The notes: generated by a model from the sequence alone, not told the origin. Shown: positions 1 through 12,308, numbered from the stretch's first letter. The stretch is DNA of 64,000 nt from Blasia pusilla (GCA_050084515.1 CM114273.1:1922001-1986000), one strand, 5' to 3'. Translations and numbers: made by a program.

Positions 1-1240
1 AAATTAAAAGAATAAGAATTAAATAACTACCTTTTCTATATAAAATAAATTCATTATTTTCTTCTTAACTAAAACGTAATGCTTTAAAGGATTATTACTC
101 AATGACGTAATTTTAATGGTATGAATTTTATGAGATGATCTGAAATAATTGAATAAAAAGTTTAAAATTATATAAAGTGAAGCTAGTATCTCATTAATAT
201 GCTGCATGAACTATTATCATTTCAGTAATGTTTAAAATTGTAAATCTAGTCACTTTTATAGGCTATGAGCTTACTAGTAGTTCCAATTGAATCATGTGAC
301 ACCATTTTTCTTATCCAAAAAGAAATAGTATTTTCTTGGATTACATATATTAAGAATGGGAGATGATAGAATAGTTTTTAAGGTATCATTCTAAAATAAT
401 TTAAATAATTTTTTTAGGAAGAAATAATTCAATGTAAATTAGATATATAATAAATCTAACATCCAATTTTTTTTTCTACCATCATTTCATCAATGTTAGA
501 GGATCATTTAAATTCTAATTCGGCATCACATAATCAAGGACTTCACACCTACCATTTTCCATTGAAGAAAAAACTATCAAAATTTCTCTTCAATTTCTAA
601 ACACACTTTCTTCTCTTAATTTTTTTTAATCATGCTGATTATGTGTATAGTGGTGTATTATTAAGTACGGGACCATGATATGCAAGGAACTTCCCAACTC
701 TTCTAAATTTTCTTTTTAAAAGGAAACCGATACACCATATGACCGCAAAAACAACTAGTGTGCAGCCTGTGCCATGTATGGAAGTGTAAGGACTAATCAT
801 GTTCCACAATTTTTACAACCCCTACATGTATGCTTCGTTTTGTTTTGAGGGCTATTTTGGTTTGTGTGATTGTTACATACCGTGGATGATAATAACACCA
901 CTCGTGTGACTTAAATTTGTGTCATTAGATTCTTCCGACTCCAACAACCTCCTTTTTGTCCCATGTCCCATCTATCCGTTCCGCTATTCTCTCATATACA
1001 AACTTGTTTGTATATGGGCATTTTTTCTAGTCACACAACTTCATATCCTTATATATCTCCGTTCGTATTTTCTCCTCTCCGTTAGGGTTATCTTAGTATA
1101 TAAACTAGTGGTGGTTTGTATTGTTTCCTATGGTATATCAACAAGGGCATTTTTCTCCACCAAAACTTCTGACTGGTACGAATTGAAAAAAAATTCTTAC
1201 CACCCTTATTGGTGGTGACTTTCAAGTCCTGTAACAAAAT
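1..1240. other. AT-rich intergenic DNA, no gene seen
   Basis: This stretch is strongly AT-rich with many short homopolymer runs. No frame gives a recognisable protein; the longest open frame, 919-1218 on the + strand, is a hydrophobic and aromatic string without domain features. It precedes the 50-bp tandem repeat that borders the duplicated MOG1 segment. I see no RNA gene or transposon end in it. Confidence 0.6.
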
Positions 1241-1340
1241 GCCACCTAGGACGACATAAGACAACAAAGCAACAAAACGAACACTACTATGCCACCTAGG
1301 ACGACATAAGACAACAAAGCAAGAGAACGAACACTACTAT
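1241..1340. repeat. 50-bp tandem repeat, two units
   Basis: Unit 1 (1241-1290) and unit 2 (1291-1340) each begin GCCACCTAGGACGACATAAG and end with ACACTACTAT. They differ at only two bases in the middle, so this is a young duplication. It sits directly at the left edge of the hairpin and of the MOG1-related duplicate. Confidence 0.9.
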
Positions 1341-1346
1341 GTTGCT

Positions 1347-1413
1347 TTCAAACGTCGGTTTCCTACCATGTAAGTCCAAAGCAAGCTTACATGGTAGGAT
1401 ACCGACGTTTGAA
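1347..1413. repeat. Inverted repeat, 28-bp arms
   Basis: Arms 1347-1374 and 1386-1413 are complementary except at one position and are separated by an 11-nt spacer. The right arm (ACATGGTAGGATACCGACG) is shared in part with the 5' flank of the intact MOG1 gene near 13060-13085 (CGTGGTAGGGTACCAAGG). The left arm therefore looks like an inverted copy of the edge of the duplicated segment. Confidence 0.85.
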
Positions 1414-2764
1414 TCTTTTAGGGTTCCATTTAGGGTTCGCAAGCATCGGAAGGAAGGAAGGAAGCAACACCGGGAAAGGATTGCGCTCGAGTGGAGACAG
1501 GGAAATCGAGACGGAATACTGCATTTGGTTGGAGAAGCATTGTTGTGGTATGTTCTTGCTCGTTTTCATCTGTTTCCTCCGCGTGTCCATTGTTCTAGCG
1601 TCAATCAATCGGACGGAGAGGCATATGGAGGTATCTCCGAAATGAATGTATGGACGATCGTTGGGAAATTCGTGTAAACTGAAATTTGTATTTGTAACAT
1701 GAATCCCGCTACCTTGTATGTTGTCCAGATTTCTTAATTGTAGAGATAGAAATGGAAAGAAGAGGTGTGACTGACCAGAACTTTCAGGCTCAGACTTCAT
1801 CCATCCCCTCATTCGCATAGACATAAATGAGATACAGACGGTATTTCTTGTCGTTCTGATGAAGTAGGCATTGTCACAGCCTTACGACTATAGAATCCGC
1901 GTCCTGGTTGGATGGTCCTAGAGTCTAGGATGGTTGTAGAGAGGCGAAGAAGTGAAGAAGTTACTAATGGAGCAATACCAGCAGAGAATGTACGAGAGTT
2001 GATCTGTACATCTGGAGCGAACATTCTCGTGATATTCGATCTTGATTCTGAAACACTACCGGTAGCTTCCTGGAGGTTTCGTCCACTCGCCGGATGCCTC
2101 ATTGGAACATGCACGAATTCGTACGCGTTTGTGCCGTGTCCGCCCAGTGCTTCCAAGTCCACGTTGGTGGAACAAATGGCACGGACACGATGAGTCTGTG
2201 TCCGTCAAAGGGGTAGCTATTCGACGTCTCTTGATGTGTCTTAGTGTTGTTTGGTCTGCGTTGCAGCTCACACAGAGCAAGACTGCGAAAGTTGTGTTTT
2301 CATTTCATTACGGTAGGTCTGGCAGCACTGTCCGAGTCTGTGGGTGAACCCTCTCTATTTGGTGGCGCTATCAGTTGCTCCTTTGCTCTCCGATTCCAGA
2401 GTCAGGACTCTTGGGGCTAGGCGTGGTTGTGTTTTAATCCAATGTGTAGATCTCTACTTGTAGTATTCCGGTAGGGAAGGTCGAAGAGACTTAGGCTAGT
2501 CTCAATATCACTCCTGACATAGGGTTTACACACTTCATGTACTCCGGATTTGCAAGGTGCTCTGATCTTGTGTGCATTCAGTTGATAGAACGGGTCTTCT
2601 CACATATGACTTTGTAGTCATGCATGGTTGTTGGTCAGGGTTATATCTAGCAAGGGAGTGTTTGTTGCACTGAAGTCGTTTTCCTTCGTAGAATTTCAAA
2701 GTTGCCCAAGACTAAATGTTGCCTCTTGGATTTGTTCTAAACAGTCCTCCCTCCGTACGCATTT

Positions 2765-2909
2765 AAGCCGGCGTGTTTCAAGTATGTTCTCATGGAACTA
2801 CAATTGCATACATGCGTCTATGTGTACGTAAAGTAAAGTGCGTGGCTTCTGTCTGCCTGCTTTGATGCCTGTGGGCTTTGATCTCGGAGGCCTGGAAATT
2901 CCACACATT
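2765..2909 (+). repeat. Intron-2 repeat unit, pseudogene copy 1
   Basis: This 145-bp unit begins AAGCCGGCG and ends at CCACACATT. It recurs at 3407-3539 in the pseudogene and at 15848-15992 and, more diverged, 16478-16621 in intron 2 of MOG1. A shorter motif, GGAGGCCTGGAA, also recurs at about 3149 and 15580. The function is unknown. Confidence 0.85.
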
Positions 2910-3406
2910 CAAAACGCTGCGTAATGCTAAGCGTCTGACTTTCTAAACATTCCCTTGATACTTCAGAATTGATTTTCCAATTCTTAGGTGAAGAAAGTCC
3001 AGTGTCACATGAACATCTGAACATTTTCTCTTGAACTTGAGGAAGTGAAGTTCAGGGGAGTCAATGGTTGTTGTATCTGTGTCCGATTTTGAACTGATTG
3101 AAAGTGAAATAATCCCCATGCATTTTTATGCTTGTGGGGTTTAACCCTGGAGGCCTGGAATTTGCATATCCCACTTGAAATAGAGCTTACACACTTGGAC
3201 TACAGACTTTCAAGGTGGTGTGTGACCTTGTGCCCAGTCTGTTGATTGAACTGGCGTTCTCATATTTTGCCTGGTAGGCATTTGTAGACTTTCACAGTTT
3301 TGGTGAGGGTTATATCTGGGGAGCCAATGTTTGTTGCACTAGAAGTTTGCCTTTGTTGATGTTTAACTTTGGAATTATACTCCATTGTCTCCCCTCGTAC
3401 ACAATT

Positions 3407-3539
3407 AAGCCGGCGTGTTTCAAGTATGTTCTCATGGAACTACAATTGCATACATGCGTCTATGTGTACGTAAAGTAAAGTGCGTGGCTTCTGTCTGCCT
3501 GCGGGCTTTGATCTCGGAGGCCTGGAAATTCCACACATT
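3407..3539 (+). repeat. Intron-2 repeat unit, pseudogene copy 2
   Basis: This unit matches 2765-2909 almost base for base over its first 90 or more positions. After a 12-nt gap it matches again to CCACACATT. It is closer to its sister in the pseudogene than to either MOG1 copy, suggesting a local duplication or gene conversion after the segment was copied. Confidence 0.85.
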
Positions 3540-3990
3540 AAAAAGTCTGTATAATGCAGAGTTTCTGGTTTTCTAAATATCCCGAATATCCCGAAAACTG
3601 TTCTATGGAGGAGGGATAGTAGAGTTACAGAACTTCTTTCGCAACATCATTTGCCCTTGGTCCTCTCCATAAGGAGTGTGTATGGGTAATGCCATGCGAC
3701 ATGTCTGCTTGGAAATGGGCAAGCCTAGGAAAAGCAGATGATAAATTCATTAAGAATGCAGTAAATCTTATGTCTAGAGTTGAGGGAAACTCTCTGCACT
3801 CTTGTCTTAGCTGCATGGCTCTGCGGTGACAATATGCTGGCATCTTCATATTCTGATTTGGCAAAGGTGATAGTCATCTTCGCCACAACATCACTTCCAT
3901 TTGGGGTAATCCAGGCTTTGCCCTGTTAACATAAGAGTTTCTGTTCTATTGAACCCAACCTTCTAAGCTTCAAGATCCTTGTGCACTCGG

Positions 3991-4148
3991 AAGCTTCAGA
4001 GACTACAGCAAGTGGTTCTCAACTAGTGACAAAGGGGTGGAAATGAATCACTTTATCAAGTGAAATACTAAGCTTCGGTGACTATAGCAAGTGGTTCTCA
4101 ACTAGTGAGAAAGGGGTGGAAATGAATCACTTTATCAAATGAAATATT
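3991..4148 (+). repeat. 79-bp tandem repeat, two units
   Basis: Units 3991-4069 and 4070-4148 both begin AAGCTTC and share GCAAGTGGTTCTCAACTAGT and GGGGTGGAAATGAATCACTT, with only a few substitutions. They lie in the intron-2 equivalent of the MOG1 pseudogene. The intact gene has only a single related stretch near 16640-16680 (GGTGTGGGAATGAATGACTT). Confidence 0.85.
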
Positions 4149-4413
4149 GTCGAGTGAGTGAGACCCTTTTAGAAATTATCAACTAAGTACGATGGAGTGA
4201 GATTTTGTATTGTGAGCATAGGAATGTGGCACTTATGGCTGCAGCATCTTAGGACCTCTTCTACTTGGTGTCGTCACATCTTCATGTAGAGATCGGCCAA
4301 TGTTTTGAACTTTCTTCCCTCTTCATGAATGTGTTGAAAGACATGAATTGATTGAATGTTTCTTTCTTGCAGATCCAAGTCGCGATGAGAGTATTATGTG
4401 TTTCAAAGACCAA

Positions 4414-4481
4414 ATCTATGTTGTGATGAGAGCAATATTGTGTACCTGTGGAGCCCATATTGGTCTCATCACAACATAGAT
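4414..4481. repeat. Inverted repeat, 25-bp arms
   Basis: Arms 4414-4438 and 4457-4481 (ATCTATGTTGTGATGAGA and its complement at their cores) match except at one position, around an 18-nt spacer. The left arm includes GATGAGAG, the last bases still shared with MOG1 exon 3, so the hairpin marks the point where the duplicate stops. Confidence 0.85.
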
Positions 4482-6449
4482 ATGGGAGAAATTGGAAATG
4501 ACAATTTTTGCCTCTATAAGAAGTGAATATAAACTTTAATAAAAATTGGGATGGGGCCCATGAGAGCCAAAAGACCTGCGGGCCAAAATCAGTTCCAAAG
4601 AGACAGAAAGCCCCCCCCCCCTAACGACCAAAATCATCAACAGCAAAAACAATATCAACAACATCTATAGAACTATGGCTACTACTAAGCGGGCCTCTAG
4701 TATTGGCGTCTCCGGCCGCTTGAGCCCATCGCAAAAGTGCATTTGCTTGGGCTTGTCGCAAAGCTATGGAGATTCGTTCCCTACAATAAAGTGTAGCAAT
4801 GGCTTAAGGACAACCAATATCTCGACTGGAGGTGATGGGCGCAATCCGTAAGGAACAAAAATCTCCTCTAACGAGGAGATCTTTGTATGTTTCTAGGGAA
4901 GATTATAGTGAGAATAAGTGGATATCAATCTAAACTACACATTGTAGAAGTGGTCAATCCATAACTATGACTTTAGTGGAAAAGAGTGTTCTTATGATCC
5001 ATTTTCCTAAACTCTCTAGGAAGGTGATTAACGGGATTTCGAAAATCCATCTTGTGAAGATCTATGATCATGGCAGGACATCTTCAAGATCTGATAGAAT
5101 TTCCTATTAGAAATAAGGAGGCTATAAGGAGGATACACATACGTCTAGAAATCAATAATGGAGCAAAGAAATTAAATGTTTCGAATGACCAAACATAGCA
5201 CATTGATACACATGAGGGACCCCTTAGAAGCTTATACAGGACATATATGGTTGAAAATATCTTTTAGAGTGGTAATTTTAGTGCGCCTAGTAAGTCTCGT
5301 TCAAAGACGCAAAGGTTGAAAGCGAGTAATAGTTTTTTTCCGACAGTTTTTTTTTCTTTTTTTGTCTTGCAGTCTGTGGCCTTTTTTTCAGTTTTATATT
5401 TCTTAAATAATGTTATGATATAATATCACAATGCAAGGGAAATTTATGAAATAACAGTGAAGAGAATGTTTTATATCACAATTTCCAATGAAAGAACAAT
5501 TCACAAAAAATTTGTTTGTCAATCTGTTAAATACTGAAAAAATACAAACACTAGGAAGAAATGTAGAATGACCTTCTCATGAACTGAATAAACAGAATGG
5601 AAAATATGAAATTTTAAATAAAGGATAGGTCAAAAGGTTAAGACTAAATACAAAAGAGATCATAAAAATAAGGTAAAATATGATTATACCCCCTTTTTAT
5701 TTTTTATATTTAAATGTCAACATATTTTTTGAACTAGATTTCCCAATCACAATCTGAGTTTACCTTTCCAAATAATTCTGAAATTGCTTTTCAATTTTTT
5801 TTAAGAAGAGTTCTTATTTACATACACTCTCATATTGTATCTTATTATTTATTCCCCAAACATGATTAAATTTCCTTCCAATCTTAAATTCGAAAGTTTT
5901 TTTGTTTCAAATTGTTCGATATCAACTTTTTCAAAATAATTTCATATTTTCAAATGAAAGGCTCACAGAAATACAACTAGAATACATCCAGACTTATGTA
6001 AATATAACTATAATATAGCTAGTTGTATGAAATACAACAAGAATTATATATAATAGAACTAACCTCCGCCTCATTGTCATTTTCACCCGACTCAAAGATA
6101 ACTCTAGGAAAACTTAGAGACATTTTACGAACTCACTTCATGGACAAATTTCATAAGTGGTTGTCATTGGTAGGTCTCTAAGCTAGCAAACGCCCATCAT
6201 ATTAGGATGAAGTGGAAATTTCAAATTCGAAATCTTCCCCATATAACCTTCCAACTCAAAATCATTGTTCATAGAATTTCCTATAGAAACATGCATTTAA
6301 CTTTACCCAAGGGGTGTAGTATTTGTGCATAAGATTGTACAAATAAACCACTTTCAAAATTTTATTTTATATTTTTTTTACAAAAGCGAATGGTACTCGA
6401 CGACCCGTGGATTAAGAGGAGTTCTCATGCATAGGTACATTAGAGAGAT
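4482..6449. other. Intergenic DNA, no gene seen
   Basis: The first part is moderately GC-rich and includes a run of C at about 4612-4621. From about 5300 it becomes very AT-rich. No open frame of 60 codons or more occurs and no RNA gene or transposon terminus is recognisable. Confidence 0.6.
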
Positions 6450-6470
6450 ATGAACACGAACTCATTCTAT

Positions 6471-8034
6471 CTAATCAGATTCATCTTTAAATATATCTTC
6501 ACATTCATCTTTAGATATATCCGGTTCAGACGTCTCGCCAAGTCTTCCCCTATCTTTAATCATGCGTCCCCCTTTCCACGAGGAACGATCCTCTCCAACA
6601 CAACATCTATGTCTTGTGTGGATTATGTTGGAAATATCTCTCAATCTCTCTCGAAGAATCTGATGAATTCCTCCCACGTTCGACAAGGATAATGGTATGT
6701 TCCACATTCCATCCTTTGAGGACTATCTTGCCATAAAAAGCTGGCAAGATTCAATTCAAGTCTTCTCAGGACAAGATCACCCACCAATAGATTTGGATGA
6801 TCGTTAAAAATAAGTTGACAAGTTGTGTTGAGGGCATCCGGACTTCTTGTGGATTCAACCCCTACACAAAGAAGAAGTTCTTCACCTCTCAATTTTGGAG
6901 ATCTTTGGAAATTCCGTGAATAAGGTCTCCTCAATCGTACATGTTAATGAAGCGGATGAACCACGATCGCATCACCCAATCCGTTTTTTGTTGAAGTGGG
7001 ATTTCTCCTTGAACCACCCCATCTACGTTCACTTTAGGGTTATAATTTAACCATGGGTACAATGTTCCAAAATCAAATTCTCTTGCTTTTGGGATCGCTT
7101 GCAATACAAGGCTAGTGCATTACTATCAGACGCGCGAAAAGATATGCCAAAAAGATCTTCTCACCAAGGTTATCTACAAGTTGGACACTTGTATATAGGA
7201 AGATGGCCTTTTGAGGATAGTTTAAATGCCAACAACATGTTTTACATGTACTTGTCACATAGCAACATTTTACGGCAATTGGGTTGAAGCAAATAATGTA
7301 TTCCTGACAGTTGTTTGGCATGAGGACCTCTCCTTCAACTACGGAAATTTCCTTCATCCAATTAGGCATACGTTGCTCTTGTCTATTCAAATTGAGAGGT
7401 GTTGATGCCAATAGCATAAAAGTATAGTTGGCGTAATTTGGATCTACTGCATTGTCCCATGCTACACGTAGAGTAGGCGGTCACACCTACTCGATAGGCT
7501 GAAATAAGATCACATCAGCCTCTTTCACAAGACAACCCTGTTGTAGATTTGTCTCAACTGTGAGTTCTCCCACATTGTGCCTTGCTCTCCATTGCAACAA
7601 TTTATCCATTTCTTCTTCTCGTCTTGCCATGATGGATTTGTTTGCCCTCTTCCATTGCTCTGTATGGTATGTCATTATAGCTCTTTGTCTCTTATGTAGC
7701 TCATCTCTGGAAATTGACTCATTCAGGTCCTGTCAATCCCTCTCTTTAGTCTCTTATGATCCTTAGACAATTGTTGATTCTTCCTCTTTAAAATGTTAAA
7801 TGTGGCTTCCAAACCAAAAGTGTGTTGGGAATTCTTTCTTAAAATCTCCAACTGTGATAGACAAGAAATACCCTTGTTATTTTCCAAAACACTCTCCATA
7901 CAAAAGGTTCTAAGAACATCGTTGCTATGTGTAGGGCAATCGAAACTCTCCCCATGCCCATCAAAACTTATATTACAACCTACATCAAGGTCATTCAAAA
8001 CACCTCTTACGTCCTCACAAGTCTCCTCTCCCAT
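6471..8034 (-). other. Possible decayed coding stretch, unknown family
   Basis: Several short open frames follow one another on the - strand: 8034-7723, 7675-7487, 7417-7112, 6934-6641 and 6707-6471. The first, about 103 aa, ends in a lysine-, asparagine- and glutamine-rich segment that could form a coiled coil; the second is charged. Stops and frame changes separate them and no family motif is recognisable. A worn-out retroelement or gene fragment is possible, and so is chance. Confidence 0.22.
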
Positions 8035-8659
8035 TTAGACTCAACCTTCATTTTTATTTGCGTCATGCATGTGCCTTTCAAAAAATTCAAATAAGTTTGA
8101 CAAGAAAACAATGAAAGAATTGAGGTTGGATTAGGATTTAGTGTTACCATTTGCAAAAGGGCTTTCTAAAAAAATCTCAAAGAGAGAAATCCATACAATT
8201 GCAAGGTGTAGGGTTTACGGATCTAGATGTATTACACAAAACTAGAAAGACACCCATAGTGCGCCTTTTGTATGCTCTAGAATGGCGTTCTTCCTTCTTT
8301 GAGTCCTATGTGAGGCTGCTTCAAATTCCTCACAAGGATTCTTTTCATCTACTTGAAAATTGCACAAAGAATGAATTTTCCACCATATAGGAAAAAGAGG
8401 TGGGCAGCCAAATCTCTAAATAATTTTACTTACAACTCATTTGTATCTGGTTGTAGGTAGTACACCTTATTTTTAAAGATCCCCCGTTGATGTTATTCTT
8501 CTTCATGAGCATGCGTTTAAACATATGGTGTCTACTCCCCATGTTAGCTTTGGGATCCTAAACCCAAAACTACATTTGCATGTTGTCCAAGCGCGATAAA
8601 ATCCCCCCTACTCCTTGTTGTCTAAAGGCTATTTTCAAAAAGGCATGTATTTGGATTTG

Positions 8660-9551
8660 TGTATGGACCAGACGGCACTTGTGGATCAAGACGGCCAAAG
8701 CTTGAGATAAGCTGCTTGGGAATCTCTACTTGCGAGAGACCAATGCTTAGGCCGGATGCACTTCACATTCGAATCCAAAATGGATCAGCGATCATAGGCA
8801 AGGAAGGCCCAAAATATCATGGTGCGGGGATAGTAGTAATCACGAAAAGGATATGGATGAAGGTGTAGCTACATTGGTTGAAGAGATCACTCGAATCTCC
8901 ATCCTAAACATCCAGGAGCTAAGAGATACAATAGTCTAGGATCTCCTAGTGGAATCTCATATTGAAGAGCCAAACTGTATATGTGGTGTGGAAACTTATG
9001 TCAACACTGAATATATTGCTATAGATCAAGAAAGTGACATGTCCTTTGACCATCACTTGCTCATAGCTTCCAATTGCATCAAATGTCTTGTGAATGATTG
9101 CAACAACCAAAGGGAATAGGAATCACAGGCAAATGGAAAGGATTAATTGGACTTCGCAAACTTTTGGTAGTGTCTCAATGTCCGAATGGAATATCCAAAA
9201 GTTAGCATCGGAGGCATGCAAAGTTCCTAGTGGAAGTTAGTTGGGCCTTAATGGTCCATCCTCATGTAGTACAAACTTGGGCACCCACAAAACAAAGGGG
9301 TTTTGTGAAACTCCCACGGAGCAACCATGCAAGGATGTGGACCACCACTCATACACAAAATACCAGCAAGGGTCATTGTTTTCTATGGGTACAGAGATGC
9401 TCAAACGGTGGAGCATCTACTTATCACTCAAGGAAATCAAACAACTATACAACAATTTGTAAACATGATGAGCCAGAGTGAGATAGTATTTGCGATGGAC
9501 ACACTAGTACATATAGACTTATCTCTCAGTATAATAGAGAGATTTGTGTAG
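8660..9551 (+). other. Possible decayed coding stretch, unknown family
   Basis: Short + strand frames (8659-8868, then about 8866-9117 interrupted by a TAG near 8934, then 9327-9551) read as protein-like text with mixed hydrophobic and charged residues. The last, 74 aa, contains two potential amphipathic helices. No domain is recognised and frame shifts would be needed to join them. This may be part of an old mobile element. Confidence 0.22.
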
Positions 9552-12308
9552 ACAAATGACATGGATGGTGGCTATATTCTTGATGCACGATAGCAGATAC
9601 TCTTGTCCACAAGTGTACCCCTTATGATAAATAAGACACCTCACCCAAGGATGGAATGAAGTTGGCCAGTGAGTGAGTGAGTGAGCACACCAAGGCAAGT
9701 GCAGCAAGAATAGGGCCTTCATCACCGCATAGAGAAACCTCTCAAACGGTACTTTGATCCATGCTCTTACATTACATTACTTGTTTTCTAATGTCTTGCT
9801 CTTACATTACTTGTCTTGTTGTAGCCACATTTTGGGTCTCATGTTACTAGTGTGAATGGCGGTGGTTACATTAAGTAATGGTTGCGGTTACATTCATTTG
9901 CGGGGTTTACTAAGAGTAAGATGCTTGTTTGATTCCACCCTTAAGGTGGAGAAAGTAACACTGAAGCACACCTCATATATGAACGGAACCTTGATCATTT
10001 TCCTTTTGCATTCCCCCTAGACGAAAGGATACTAGAGTTTTGGATGAGGTATCTAGTTGTTAGACCTAAGGAGGCTATAAACTATCACTGTTGGGAGGAC
10101 AATGTTGATAGGAAAGAGAAGAATGAAGCTAGAATACGCAAGTATTTGAATGTTATAGGAAAAAGAAACATGATGTTGGCATCAGAACTAGCCGACCTAT
10201 GTTTCAAGCTTGGAGTTGTTGGGAAGGATTGAGACTTGAGATATGCAGCTGCCATTGCTAGGATATTGATATTGCAGGAATCCAAGTCAAGGAATTATTG
10301 ATTCTTGAAGAACATTTTGACATAATTGGGTCTATCTTATGAAGTTGATGACAAGTCAAATATGGCAAGGACTCTGGTGGGGATTGTAGATTTGCAGTGA
10401 CTAAGTACATGCCCTCGGTGAAATATACTTGTATGCCATGAACTTGAAAAATAAAAATTTGTTATCTATAGGGGTTGGTGCATGCTTTGAGGTATGGTTT
10501 CATGAATGTGATTTACAAGTGGAGATTCTTATACACACTTAATCCCAAGTTAAGCGTCGTCTACACTTGAGTTATATGTTCATTAAAGGATCTCATAGAC
10601 GTCTTGCTTGCAAAGCTTACCACATGTGCTTGCAACTTAGATGATAAATCCACCCACTATCAAGTGTAATTTTTGAGTCTACACATTAACACACTAGTAC
10701 TATATAGAGATCCCTTCTACGAATCAGAGATCTACTCCCATGTGGAAATCAACTGCCGTCGTCTACGATAATAACATGTAAAGTTACTTTCGTCACATTA
10801 TTATCCGCCGTACTACCCAAAGTTATATGCGGTGAATATCATACCACAGGAATTGCAAGAATTATCGTGCATCATAAATGCAAGAAAAAAATGTAGAGTG
10901 GAAAGAATTGATTTAAGATTGATAAGATCACAAATGCTTTATTACATCAAAATTGGTGAGTCAGAAAGCCCAAAATCACCATATTTGAGGTTGTGTGTGT
11001 ATTAATCTTCCACGCTCACGGTTGTGCAAGCTATGTATTATTTCTCATGCGATCTATGTATAACGCACCCTATATTGATTGAAGCAAGGGAGCTTGGGAG
11101 CTTGGGAACTCAACTTTGTGGCTGTCTTTGTGGAAGTGCACTCCCTGTGGAGTGCTTCATTCAAGGAAATCACCACTTTCCGGATAGTCTCATCAGATGA
11201 GGGTTTTTATGGCGTAGTTGTTCGAGTTGAGCTACCAATCTATTCAAAGTGCCACCAAGATTTGTGAAGTTTTTTTGCAAATTCTTTGCTTCATAGAGAG
11301 TACTTGCAAGCATTATGCCATGCTTTGTCCCCAAGCACTCACCCAGAAAGTTTGCCTTTATACCGCTTGTGACATCTTCCATTGAAGCTAAAGGAGATTA
11401 CACCGTTGATTGATAGTTAACATCCACATTCAAAATTCGTGGGAGTGAGTGTACAGGTGAAGGTGCATGCTTTCGAGATATATGAACAACACTCTTCGCT
11501 CTGCCGCTCTTATGCCTTACCAACAACATCCATGGACCAGCTGACCATTTATGAACATGATTAACTTGATTGTCTACTGTCATGCTCTAAAAAATGGTTG
11601 TTGACACGCCCATGAGTCCATCGCCACCTTGCCTTACTTTTGGAGCGTTTTGGGTCTGAAATCCACTACATTAGAATCCACATATCGTTGAAAAAACATC
11701 CGCTTCCAAATATAATTGTGCTCACCATAGGCATCGTCAGTGCTTGCCTTGTTAACTCTCCACAACTCACTAGTTCTATTACAATGGCCATGGCGGCTAT
11801 CTCCAACAAATGTGCATGCCAGATACGTGTAACGTCATGTATTGTTGGTAAATATCTGAACCACCCTCACTTTCACTCATGTTAGAGGGAACACTAAATT
11901 TGCTTCCTTTTCTACCTCAATGTTACCCATAATTGACATAGAATTCCTTCCCACGGTTGGAAATATTCCATCAAACCTTTCTTGGAACCAAGGTGAAATG
12001 CGCTATGCTATCCTTTAAGCATCTACCAATTAAAACCTTTTAGATTTTCCACCTTAACCCTAAACGCTAACTAATACATACCTTGACTATGGGAACGATG
12101 GAGGATGGACCTATAAAGCAATGACCATGGTTATGTTTTGCTACTAGAACACGATCAGTGAGTCCCGTCACCAAAGATAAGTTGAAGGGTCATCACATGT
12201 AAGAGGGTTGATCAAGCAACAATAGTTCCCACAAGGCCGGTGTAGGGATGATTGTTTCCATGGGGCCCTCTTAATCTATTGTATACATTAGTTAAGAGTA
12301 ATTATAAT
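9552..12308. other. Intergenic DNA, no gene seen
   Basis: This is mixed-composition DNA with only short open frames on both strands, none with a recognisable motif. A small tract of GTGAGTGAGTGAGTGAG lies near 9669. No RNA gene or transposon end is apparent before the foldback element. Confidence 0.55.

Larger units (their letters stand above)
1375..4392 (+). pseudogene. MOG1: Broken partial duplicate of the MOG1 gene
   Basis: This segment parallels about 13050-16914 in the same orientation, including the 5' flank, exon 1, intron repeats and the start of exon 3. The exon 1 equivalent (2310-2399) keeps the Mog1 core (LFGGAISCSF, LRFQ in translation). Its start codon is ACG, however, and the bases after the final CAG read AGTCAG where the intact gene has the donor GTGAGT. 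Sequence matching 14312 to about 14950 of the intact gene, and the exon 2 region, is missing. Exon 3 is reduced to roughly 4367-4392 (GCAGATCC then CGCGATGAGAG) before homology stops at a hairpin, and exons 4-7 are absent. No Mog1 protein can be made from it. It could still be transcribed from the duplicated flank, which the sequence does not show. Confidence 0.85.
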
